Source: an uncultured Flavobacteriales bacterium (lineage in GTDB: Bacteria > Bacteroidota > Bacteroidia > CAIKAF01). From it: a stretch of DNA of 64,000 nucleotides. The translations under genes were made by a program, and so were the position numbers. Of the stretch, positions 28,226-35,997 are shown one piece after another; within the stretch, counting starts at the first letter, position 1, and every line of letters starts with the position of its first letter. The stretch lies in NCBI GenBank assembly GCA_903837495.1, contig CAILUT010000047.1, positions 1 to 64,000 of the forward strand. Reading direction: 5' to 3'. Below the pieces are notes generated by a model. The model had not been told where the DNA came from. It saw only the letters and a program-made list of their open reading frames with translations, and did no database searches.

Positions 28226-31200
28226 ATGAAGCATTTCCCTTTTATATTAGGCGGTTTTTTCGCTTTTTTCCTTTTGTTTTTTGCGCAACGCATCCATGCT
28301 CAAGTTCCCGCCTATGTAAATCCCGCCGGTTTGGTAGGATGGTGGGGCTTCAATGGAAATGCTCAAGACGCCAGCGGAAACGGTTTTAATGGCTCTGTGA
28401 ACGGTGCCACCTTAAGCAACAACCGATTTGGCAATGCGTTTTCGGCGTATTCTTACGACGGCAACAACGACCGAATCACGGTTTCCAATGCCCAAGCCTT
28501 AAACCCCGGTCAAATGACCATGAGCATTTGGGTGCGCCCCCAGTCCTTTGGCCCCAGTGAACAGTATATTGTAAATAAATCTTTTGACCCCAACCCTAGG
28601 CATTGGTCCATCCGAGTAAATGCTACCGGGCAATTGCAAGTAGAAACCCGCATCAACAATACGTATTATTCGTATTCCGCCACTGGTCCTGCCGCCAATT
28701 TAGCCTTAAATCAATGGGCGTTTTTATGCCTGATTTACGATGGAAATAGAACGCTTCTGTTGCACAACCAAGATACGGTTATAAATGCGGCCCAAAGCGG
28801 AAGCCTTAGCTCTTCTACCCACACCCTAAATTTCGGCTTTTTCCCACACAGCAATATGCCTCCTTTTGGGTATTTTTTCAACGGTCAGCTGGACGATGCT
28901 GGAATGTGGAATCGCCCCCTGAATTCCTGCGAGGTCAAACGCCTGTACAATGCAACCGTTTTAAGCAACAATACCATCCTTTCTTCTACGCCCTATACTC
29001 CAATTACCCGCGTGGTAAACAGCGCTGGTTTGGTGTACAATCCCGATTCCATCAGCATTATTCAAGGAGACCCCGTGCAGTTTCAAATTGGGGGAAGCCA
29101 TGACGCAAGAGAGGTCTCTCAAGCTACCTACACCGCCAACGGAAATGCCTGGAACGGCGGATTCCAAACTGCCTTTGGGGGCGGATTGGTTAATCTTCCC
29201 AACTTAGGTATTTACTATTATGTCTGTACCCCGCACGCCAGTTTTGGCATGAAGGGCCGCATTTTTGTTCAACCCTACACCGGAAACCAATCTCCCATTT
29301 CCATTTGCCAGGGCGATAGTTCTCAGCTGCTGGCAACTGGCTCGCAATCGTACGTGTGGAGCAACGGAAAAACGGGCAGCAATACCTACGTTAAAAATAC
29401 AGGGGTTTATTATGTGGTTGGATTTGACCAGCATGGCTGCCCCGATACTTCGGCAACCATCAATGTAACAGTAAACCCTAGGCCAACGGCAACGGTTTCT
29501 GCTTCTGGCCCCCTTCAATTTTGTCCCGGCGGTTCGGTAACCCTAACGGCTTCGGGGGGTACTTCCTACCTTTGGAATACAGGATCCACCTCGGCAGCCA
29601 TTCAGGTTCAAACGTCTAGCGCGTTTTCGGTCATTGCTACCAATGCCAATGGCTGCAAAGATACCTCGGCAGTTTTTACCACTCAGGTGTTCCCCAATCC
29701 CATTGCTCAAGTTCAAAATCTAGGGCCTACCTCTTTTTGTTCTGGCGGTTCGGTTCAATTGTTGGCCCTAGGTGGCCCCATTGTATTGTGGTCAAATGCT
29801 TCAACCAACGATACGCTCACGGTTTCTCAAAGTGGCTTTTTCCAGGCCACCGTAACCGATACGAACGGATGTTCTGCCCTAAGCCCTTCCGTTCAGGTAA
29901 CCGTTTTCCCGCTTCCAAACGCTCAAATTTCTGCATCGGGACCCACCATGTTCTGCCAAGGTGCCTCGGTACAGCTTTCGGCCACAGGTGGTAGTTCTTA
30001 TTTGTGGAGTACGGGTCAAACAGGGGCATCCATTTCGGTGAATACCGCGGGAACGTATTTTGCAGTGGCTTCTTCCAACCAAGGTTGTCAAGATTCAAGC
30101 AACGTTGTTTCCATCACGGTCAATCCTTTGCCCCAGGTTTCCATCCAAGCACTGGGGCCTTTGGCTTTTTGTCCGGGGCAGTCGGTGGGCATGAATGCCC
30201 AAGGCGCTCAAACCTATTTGTGGAGCAATGGACAAACGGGCAGCAACATACTGGTTTCTCAAGCAGGAACCTTAAGTGCAACGGGCACCGATGCTCAAGG
30301 CTGTCAATCGGTTTCCAACCCATTGACAGCAACCTTGCATCCTGTTCCGGTGGCTCAAATTCAAGTTCAAGGCTCTTTGCAGTTTTGCCCGAGCGACAGT
30401 GTGATTTTGCTGGCCCAAGGCGGCGATGCTTACCTATGGAACAACGGGAGCATTTCGGCTCAACAGGTGGTTCAACAAACCGGGGTCTTTTCGGTTATTG
30501 CCAGCAATAGCTTTGGCTGTTCAGACACTTCAACCACGGTTTCAACCCAGTTGGTTGCGGCTCCTACCGCTCAAATAGTTCCGTCTGGGCCCTTGGCTTT
30601 TTGCCAAGGTGATTCGGTGGTATTGCAGGCTTCGGGTGGAACCACCTACCTATGGAACAACGGCAGCACCAACAGCAGCATTTCGGTTTCTCAAGCAGGA
30701 ACTTGGTCGGTTCAAGCCGCCCTAGGAACGGGTTGCGTAGATACATCTCAAAGTGTAATTACCCAAGTGTTTAACTTGCCGTCTCCGCAGATTTCGGCCT
30801 CAGGGCCCACCGCATTTTGCTCGGGCGGTCAAGTGGTTTTGTTGGCTTCGGGGGCAAATTCATATTTGTGGAGTTCTGGTCTCATTGGCGACTCGATTGT
30901 GGTTTCAAGCTCCGGAACGTTTACCCTTCAAGGTACAGACGCCAATGGCTGCAGCGGTACTTCGGGAGCTTTAACCATCGCTGTTTTTCCTTTGCCAGTG
31001 TTGACCTTGAGTCCAAGTGGTCCTGTTTCTATATGTTTGGGCGACAGCCTAGAACTTAGCCTTCAAGGCGGCATAAATTATGTTTGGAACGATGGCCTTC
31101 AGGCTTTCAGCCGGTACGTGCAATCGCCTGCCGCTTATTGGGCTTCTGGCACCGATGCCAATGGCTGCTCGAACCTTAGCGATACGGCAACGCTTTCTGT

Positions 31201-31747
31201 TTTTCCTTTGCCTCAATGGGTTGTTCAGCCACAAGATAGCTTGGTGCTTGTAGGAACTTCGGTTGGATTTACAGCCCAAGTTCAGGGAAGCAATGCGGTG
31301 TATCAATGGCAAATAAACCGGGGCAACCTCTGGGAAATGCTCTTGGATACGGGAACTGTTGGCGGTTCCAATACATCCAACCTTAGCTTGGCTTCGGTAG
31401 ATTCAGCCTGGAACGGATACCGCTTCCGTTGTATTGCGAGCCTCGATGGTTGTTCCGACACTTCTGATCTGTCAACATTAACCGTTGAAATTCCCGTCAA
31501 TGGCTTTGGGTCGGCCAAAGAATTGGCTTGGTCGATTGTCCGGAATCCTTCGGGTTCCAATTTGCAAATTTCAGGCCCAGAGGCGGAGGTAAGGTACCGC
31601 ATTTTCGATTTTTCCGGACGGTTGCTCTTGCAAGGAAAGGAGTCGGGTAAAGGCCTAACCATTGATGTAGGCAGTTTGCCTTTGGGCTGCTATTTGCTGG
31701 AGCTGAATTCAGAAAATCAGCGTTGGAATGCCCGGTTTTGCCCTTGA
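28226..31747 (+). CDS. LamG-cupredoxin-Ig repeat giant surface protein
   Basis: An 1173-residue exported protein. After the signal peptide (FAQRIHAQ) comes a LamG/concanavalin-type domain (LVGWWGFNGNAQDASGNGFNG to DDAGMWNRPL, about 35-245). Next is a cupredoxin-like domain with spaced ligands His292 (GSHDAREV) and Cys334, His337, Met342 (YVCTPHASFGM), the type 1 copper pattern. Nine Ig-like repeats of about 70 residues follow, then an Ig-like domain and a C-terminal region (WSIVRNPSGSNLQIS to LGCYLLELNS) resembling a divergent type IX sorting domain. Likely an outer-surface protein binding glycans and possibly copper. The LamG domain suggests carbohydrate contact; both roles are inference. 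Confidence 0.82.
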   Translation: MKHFPFILGGFFAFFLLFFAQRIHAQVPAYVNPAGLVGWWGFNGNAQDASGNGFNGSVNGATLSNNRFGNAFSAYSYDGNNDRITVSNAQALNPGQMTMSIWVRPQSFGPSEQYIVNKSFDPNPRHWSIRVNATGQLQVETRINNTYYSYSATGPAANLALNQWAFLCLIYDGNRTLLLHNQDTVINAAQSGSLSSSTHTLNFGFFPHSNMPPFGYFFNGQLDDAGMWNRPLNSCEVKRLYNATVLSNNTILSSTPYTPITRVVNSAGLVYNPDSISIIQGDPVQFQIGGSHDAREVSQATYTANGNAWNGGFQTAFGGGLVNLPNLGIYYYVCTPHASFGMKGRIFVQPYTGNQSPISICQGDSSQLLATGSQSYVWSNGKTGSNTYVKNTGVYYVVGFDQHGCPDTSATINVTVNPRPTATVSASGPLQFCPGGSVTLTASGGTSYLWNTGSTSAAIQVQTSSAFSVIATNANGCKDTSAVFTTQVFPNPIAQVQNLGPTSFCSGGSVQLLALGGPIVLWSNASTNDTLTVSQSGFFQATVTDTNGCSALSPSVQVTVFPLPNAQISASGPTMFCQGASVQLSATGGSSYLWSTGQTGASISVNTAGTYFAVASSNQGCQDSSNVVSITVNPLPQVSIQALGPLAFCPGQSVGMNAQGAQTYLWSNGQTGSNILVSQAGTLSATGTDAQGCQSVSNPLTATLHPVPVAQIQVQGSLQFCPSDSVILLAQGGDAYLWNNGSISAQQVVQQTGVFSVIASNSFGCSDTSTTVSTQLVAAPTAQIVPSGPLAFCQGDSVVLQASGGTTYLWNNGSTNSSISVSQAGTWSVQAALGTGCVDTSQSVITQVFNLPSPQISASGPTAFCSGGQVVLLASGANSYLWSSGLIGDSIVVSSSGTFTLQGTDANGCSGTSGALTIAVFPLPVLTLSPSGPVSICLGDSLELSLQGGINYVWNDGLQAFSRYVQSPAAYWASGTDANGCSNLSDTATLSVFPLPQWVVQPQDSLVLVGTSVGFTAQVQGSNAVYQWQINRGNLWEMLLDTGTVGGSNTSNLSLASVDSAWNGYRFRCIASLDGCSDTSDLSTLTVEIPVNGFGSAKELAWSIVRNPSGSNLQISGPEAEVRYRIFDFSGRLLLQGKESGKGLTIDVGSLPLGCYLLELNSENQRWNARFCP

Positions 31748-31850
31748 TTTTTGAACTTCGGGTGCCGGCCACAAAAGGCATGTTTTTTACCCAGTTGAAT
31801 TTTTGCAGGCATTCTAAGTCCTTATGTGAGCTGTAAAGGTTTTTAATTGC

Positions 31851-31868
31851 AGTCTCTTGCAAGAGACT
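31851..31868. other. 18-bp perfect palindrome
   Basis: AGTCTCTTGCAAGAGACT is a perfect inverted repeat without a spacer, about 100 bp downstream of the giant surface protein gene and 90 bp upstream of the fibrinogen-like gene. There is no T-tract, so it is more like a protein-binding site than a terminator. Confidence 0.5.
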
Positions 31869-31924
31869 CCCCACTTTGCTTAGCCAGGGTTAAATTTGGA
31901 GTTCTTTCCGCAATCTACCGAAAG

Positions 31925-31953
31925 TTGGCTTAATTTTATCCCATATAACTTTA
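31925..31953 (+). promoter_or_regulatory. Candidate promoter for the fibrinogen-like gene
   Basis: TTG at 31925-31927 and TAACTTTA at 31946-31953 lie 18 bp apart, near the Bacteroidota -33/-7 arrangement, although the last base of the -7 element deviates. The ATG at 31958 follows within five bases, so the leader would be minimal or the true start is further in. Confidence 0.35.
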
Positions 31954-31957
31954 CGCT

Positions 31958-33175
31958 ATGCGCTTGCTTTTTTCCCTAATTCTGTTTTTATCGGTTCAAG
32001 CGATTTGGGCTCAAGGTGTTCGAATTGGAAGTAATCCTGGAATGCCGGATTCCTCGGCTATTTTAGATGTGGACGATACCACCAAGGGGTTTTTGCCACC
32101 GCGGTTAACAACGAGCCAGCGGAATTCGATTCAGAATCCCGCCGATGGATTGATTGTGTTTAACATTACAACCAATTGCTTGCAAATGGCTACAACGGGT
32201 ATTTGGTTCGATATTCGGTGCCAATGTACAGCTTTGCCCGACCCCAGCTTTTCTGGCCCAAACCAAGGAATATCCAACCAATCCATTTCCTTTACGCCGG
32301 TAGTTACCCAAGGCCTAACCTATTCATGGACTTTTCAAAGCGGCAGCCCCTCCACCAGCAATAGTTCCAACCCTTCAGTAAGCTGGACACAAACAGGAAG
32401 TTTTAATGTAAGTTTGGTGGTAACCGATGCAAATGGTTGTGTTGATTCCAGTACGCAACAGGTCAGCATTAGCAACCAATCTCCGCAGAGCTGTTGGCAT
32501 ATCAAGCAGAACAATCCCAATGCGACAAGTGGATTGTATTTGTTGGACCCAGATGGTCAAGGAGGAGCGAGCGCAGACCAGTTCTATTGCGATATGACCA
32601 CAAGTGGGGGCGGCTGGACGCTTATTGTTCTCACCAATGGCAACGTTTCAGGGCATCCTAATGTAGGATTATCGGTTGCTAAAAACACCTTAATAAGTGC
32701 CAATGGAGGGCTGGTCTCTGCCAACTTAGATGCTTTCGACCAATGGACGGGAACCAATTTTTGGAATTTACTTGGCAGTCAAGGGCAAATGCTTTGGAAA
32801 GTCGGTTCTTCAAGCGGCAGTATTCTGGATGTGGTTCGAAACAATTTCAATATATACAATGGGGGCGATAGGGTTAGTTTCAGTACCTATCAGGCCTTGC
32901 AAGGCGGGATTCCCAACATCGATTACAACAGCAATGGGTATCTTCAGGCTTCAGGGAGCAGTACGGGAGGAAGCAGCTGTACGGTTGAATCAAGCCCCAG
33001 CGTAGGGTTGCACGGTCCGTGGTTTTACCACAGCTGCAGCAACGTTAGTCCATGGTGTACAGGCCATTCGGATTGCGGTGGCTTGCCCGTGCGTATGCAA
33101 TGGCGAAATCAAGGCAACTATACTTCTGCCACTTCGCCGAGCTGTTCAAACCACGGTGAAATTTATGTGCGATAA
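31958..33175 (+). CDS. Exported fibrinogen-like domain protein with PKD domain
   Basis: A 405-residue exported protein with signal peptide ending QAIWAQG. An N-terminal segment found in Bacteroidota tail-like or adhesin proteins follows (SSAILDVDDTTKGFLPPRLT). A PKD-like domain lies at about 95-170 (LTYSWTFQSGSP to LVVTDANGC). The C-terminal half is a fibrinogen-type recognition domain (SCWHIKQNNPN, FYCDMTTSGGGWTLIV). No standard type IX sorting domain is seen at its end (GEIYVR). Fibrinogen-like domains usually bind glycans or proteins. A paralogue lies at 40.5-42.1 kb. Confidence 0.75.
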   Translation: MRLLFSLILFLSVQAIWAQGVRIGSNPGMPDSSAILDVDDTTKGFLPPRLTTSQRNSIQNPADGLIVFNITTNCLQMATTGIWFDIRCQCTALPDPSFSGPNQGISNQSISFTPVVTQGLTYSWTFQSGSPSTSNSSNPSVSWTQTGSFNVSLVVTDANGCVDSSTQQVSISNQSPQSCWHIKQNNPNATSGLYLLDPDGQGGASADQFYCDMTTSGGGWTLIVLTNGNVSGHPNVGLSVAKNTLISANGGLVSANLDAFDQWTGTNFWNLLGSQGQMLWKVGSSSGSILDVVRNNFNIYNGGDRVSFSTYQALQGGIPNIDYNSNGYLQASGSSTGGSSCTVESSPSVGLHGPWFYHSCSNVSPWCTGHSDCGGLPVRMQWRNQGNYTSATSPSCSNHGEIYVR

Positions 33176-33285
33176 AAATTAAGGGGTGCCAATCGTTAGC
33201 ACAGTGGATTTTTTCCTCTAGGGGAAAACGGACACGCCCTACCAAATATGGAAGGGTTTGGGATTGTGCTTGGGAGCCTTAAACC

Positions 33286-33699
33286 TCAACAAAAATGGTT
33301 GTACACCGCCTTCAAATGTTCAGCCAACATGCTTTCGTTGCTGCCTTCTATTTGGTGGCGCTCTACAAAATGCACCAACTCACCGTTTTTAAAAAGGGCA
33401 ATGCTGGGCGAGGATGGAGGGTAGGGAAGAAAGTATTCGCGGGCCGTCTGAACCGCCTCGGAATCGACTCCGGCAAATACGGTACTCATCGCCGAAGGGC
33501 GTTTTTCGTTTTGCAAACTATGTATAACGCCGGGGCGGGCACCTCTGGCGGCACATCCACAAACGGAATTAACAATCACGACATGAACTCCCTCGGTTTT
33601 TTCTATCGCTTCTCGAACCTGCTCGGCGGTTTCTAAAGAGGCAAACCCATGGTTCACCAATTCTGCCCGACAAGGGGCAACTATTTCTTCTGGATACAT
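33286..33699 (-). CDS. BrxA/BrxB-family bacilliredoxin (YphP-like)
   Basis: This 137-residue thioredoxin-fold protein has the CGC active site in VIVNSVCGCAARGARPG, matching the YphP/YqiW (DUF1094) family. In Bacillus these remove bacillithiol from mixed disulfides on proteins. Whether this organism makes bacillithiol cannot be told from the window. The name shares letters with BREX defence genes but there is no relation. It is monocistronic and convergent with the fibrinogen-like gene. Confidence 0.9.
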   Translation of the reverse strand: MYPEEIVAPCRAELVNHGFASLETAEQVREAIEKTEGVHVVIVNSVCGCAARGARPGVIHSLQNEKRPSAMSTVFAGVDSEAVQTAREYFLPYPPSSPSIALFKNGELVHFVERHQIEGSNESMLAEHLKAVYNHFC

Positions 33700-33842
33700 G
33701 GTTTCTATTCTTTATTTTGATTTCAAATTTACAGGAAATTCGGGGTTTGGACAGAAAATAGGCGGAATTTCGCTCACATTTTAGGGATTTTAAACCTTTG
33801 AATCCGAAAATTTAGGGTTTAAAAACAGAGCGCAATGCCTTT

Positions 33843-35177
33843 TTAAACCCGGTCAAATTCCATGCGCATTCCTGGCCGAACGTCCATCAACTGCCCTTGA
33901 TCCCATACCTTCTCCCCATTCACCCATGTTGTTTCAATGCGGTGTTGAAAGGTTTGTCCTTCCATCGGACTCCAACCGCATTTGTACAGCAACGTTTCTT
34001 TTTTTACCGTTTCAGGGTGGTTGGGGTCAACCAAAATTAAGTCGGCCTGATATCCAGTTTCAATAAACCCCCTGTTTTTGATTTTAAACAATCGGGCCAC
34101 CTGGTGGGCCATTTTATCCACAACCTGTTCTGGACTAATCCAACCCTGCAAGCTCAATTCCAACATAGCCTGAACGCTGTGCTGCACCAACGGCCCACCG
34201 CTGGGGCAATCAAAATAGGCCTGCTGTTTTTCTTCCAGGGTATGCGGTGCGTGGTCGGTGGCTATTACGTCAATTCGACCGTCCAGCAATGCCTGCCGAA
34301 TGGCTGCTCTGTCTTGAATAGTTTTTACCGCAGGATTCCACTTTATAAAGCTGCCTTTTTCTTTGTAATCTTCTTGACTAAACCACAGGTGGTGGATGCA
34401 GGCTTCGGAGGTGATTCTTTTGTTTTCCAACGGACCTGGACGAAACAGGCCGAGTTCTTTTTCTGTAGAAATATGCAAAATGTGGATGCGCGTATTGTAC
34501 TGGGTGGCCAAATCTACAGCTCTGGACGAAGACGCATAACAGGCCTCTGCGTCCCGTATGACGGCATGGTATTCCATGGGCACGTGTTCGCCAAAGCGTT
34601 GCCTTGCAAGTTCTGTGTTCCTGCGAATGTGGCCTTCCGATTCGCAATGCAACGCAATAATTCCCGGAAACTGCCGAAACACCTCTCTCAAAATACTGTC
34701 TTTATCTACCAACATTCCTCCGGTCGAGGAGCCCATGAATATTTTCAGTCCACATACCTGGCTTAAATCTGTTTTAAGGATTTCATCAAGGTTGTCGTTG
34801 CTGGTACCCATGAAAAACGAATAGTTGGCGGGCAAGCGTCCTTCGGCCAAAGCGTACTTGTCGGCCAATAAGGCTTGGGTAGTGGCTGCCGGCTTTGTGT
34901 TTGGCATTTCCATGAACGAGGTGATTCCCCCCGCTACCGCCGCACGGCTTTCTGAAAGCAAATCGGCTTTGTGGGTTAAGCCCGGTTCTCTAAAATGCAC
35001 CTGATCGTCAATGGCTCCGGGCATCAGCCATTTCCCCTTTGCATGAATTACTTCTTCTCCTGGTTCTGCTTGGCTTTTGCCCCAAGCTACTATGGAATGA
35101 ATCTTTCCGCCAAGGATTCGAACATCGGCCTTTTCTCGGCCATGAACTCGAAATACTTCAGCACCGATTATCCACAT
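33843..35177 (-). CDS. pyrC: Dihydroorotase
   Basis: This 444-residue amidohydrolase interconverts carbamoyl-aspartate and dihydroorotate in pyrimidine synthesis. Visible metal-site motifs: DDQVHFREPGLTHKAD (with Asp in place of the usual DxHxH first residue pattern), HCESEGH, the HILHIS segment and ATDHAPHTLEEK. Length fits class I dihydroorotase. It lies 4 bp downstream of the Dol-P-Man-type synthase gene, a pairing I recall as conserved in Bacteroidota. Other cyclic amidases share the fold, but the neighbour and the ATDHAPH motif favour dihydroorotase. Confidence 0.87.
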   Translation of the reverse strand: MWIIGAEVFRVHGREKADVRILGGKIHSIVAWGKSQAEPGEEVIHAKGKWLMPGAIDDQVHFREPGLTHKADLLSESRAAVAGGITSFMEMPNTKPAATTQALLADKYALAEGRLPANYSFFMGTSNDNLDEILKTDLSQVCGLKIFMGSSTGGMLVDKDSILREVFRQFPGIIALHCESEGHIRRNTELARQRFGEHVPMEYHAVIRDAEACYASSSRAVDLATQYNTRIHILHISTEKELGLFRPGPLENKRITSEACIHHLWFSQEDYKEKGSFIKWNPAVKTIQDRAAIRQALLDGRIDVIATDHAPHTLEEKQQAYFDCPSGGPLVQHSVQAMLELSLQGWISPEQVVDKMAHQVARLFKIKNRGFIETGYQADLILVDPNHPETVKKETLLYKCGWSPMEGQTFQHRIETTWVNGEKVWDQGQLMDVRPGMRMEFDRV

Positions 35178-35181
35178 GGGT

Positions 35182-35910
35182 TTATTTTTTTAAATAGCGC
35201 TTTACGCCCGTTAACCGCAAAGATATAACGCCCCAAATGGCTTCTTTGATTATTTTTTTTGAAATTTTCGAGGTGCCCTCCTGCCTATCTGTAAAAATAA
35301 TTGGGACCTCTTTTACTGTAAAGCCTAATCTGAAGGCGATGTATTTCATTTCAATTTGAAAAGCATATCCTTTGAACCGAATCTTATCCAAGTTCAATGC
35401 CTGCAAAAATTCGCGTCGGTAGCATACAAAGCCTGCTGTCGCATCGCGCACCGACATTCCAGTGATGGCCCGTACATAGGCCGAAGCATAGTACGACAAC
35501 ATCACCCGCCCCATCGGCCAATTGACCACATTCACTCCCGTTACATACCTTGACCCGATGGCGATGTGGGCACCTGCTTGGGCAGCAACAAGCAATCTTT
35601 CTAAGTCGGCTGGGTTGTGCGAAAAGTCGCAATCCATTTCGAAAAGGAACTCATAATCTCTGCTTAAGCCCCATTCAAAGGCGGCCAAATAAGCCTTGCC
35701 TAGGCCCTCCTTTTTGCTGCGGTTTAGCAAATGCAGGCGTCCAGCATAGCTGGATTTAAGCCCCTCAACCACCTGTGCTGTTCCGTCCGGCGAACCATCG
35801 TCAACAATCAGTACGTCAAAATTCGAGGGCAGAGCCATAACGGTATGAACCATACGCTCAATGTTCTCAATTTCATTGTAAGTGGGTATGATTACCAGAT
35901 AGGGGCTCAA
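35182..35910 (-). CDS. Polyprenol monophosphomannose synthase-like GT2
   Basis: A 242-residue GT-A glycosyltransferase of the DPM1 type. Its N-terminus is VIIPTYNEIENIERMV, with nucleotide-sugar site VDDGSPDGTAQVVE, DxD-type metal site EMDCDFSHNP and C-terminal FTDRQEGTSKISKKII. It transfers a sugar (mannose in characterised relatives) from a nucleotide to polyprenyl phosphate at the inner membrane. There is no C-terminal membrane domain, so it is the short form. It is translated in an operon with pyrC. Confidence 0.88.
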   Translation of the reverse strand: MSPYLVIIPTYNEIENIERMVHTVMALPSNFDVLIVDDGSPDGTAQVVEGLKSSYAGRLHLLNRSKKEGLGKAYLAAFEWGLSRDYEFLFEMDCDFSHNPADLERLLVAAQAGAHIAIGSRYVTGVNVVNWPMGRVMLSYYASAYVRAITGMSVRDATAGFVCYRREFLQALNLDKIRFKGYAFQIEMKYIAFRLGFTVKEVPIIFTDRQEGTSKISKKIIKEAIWGVISLRLTGVKRYLKK

Positions 35911-35997
35911 GGGATGCTGTTTTTTACAAAGATAGAAAGACTTATTCCAGTTTTAATCTATTTGATGATTGAAAATGGAAGCAAAGGGCGGTGGGCA

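Noticed and set aside
26100-31200. Regularly spaced repeats, considered as a CRISPR array
   Set aside because: They encode about 70-residue protein repeats in frame, are not identical, and lack short direct repeats with unique spacers or cas genes.
33286-33699. BrxA/BrxB name considered as part of a BREX phage-defence system
   Set aside because: The gene is a CGC-motif bacilliredoxin; no BREX ATPase, methyltransferase or phosphatase is nearby.
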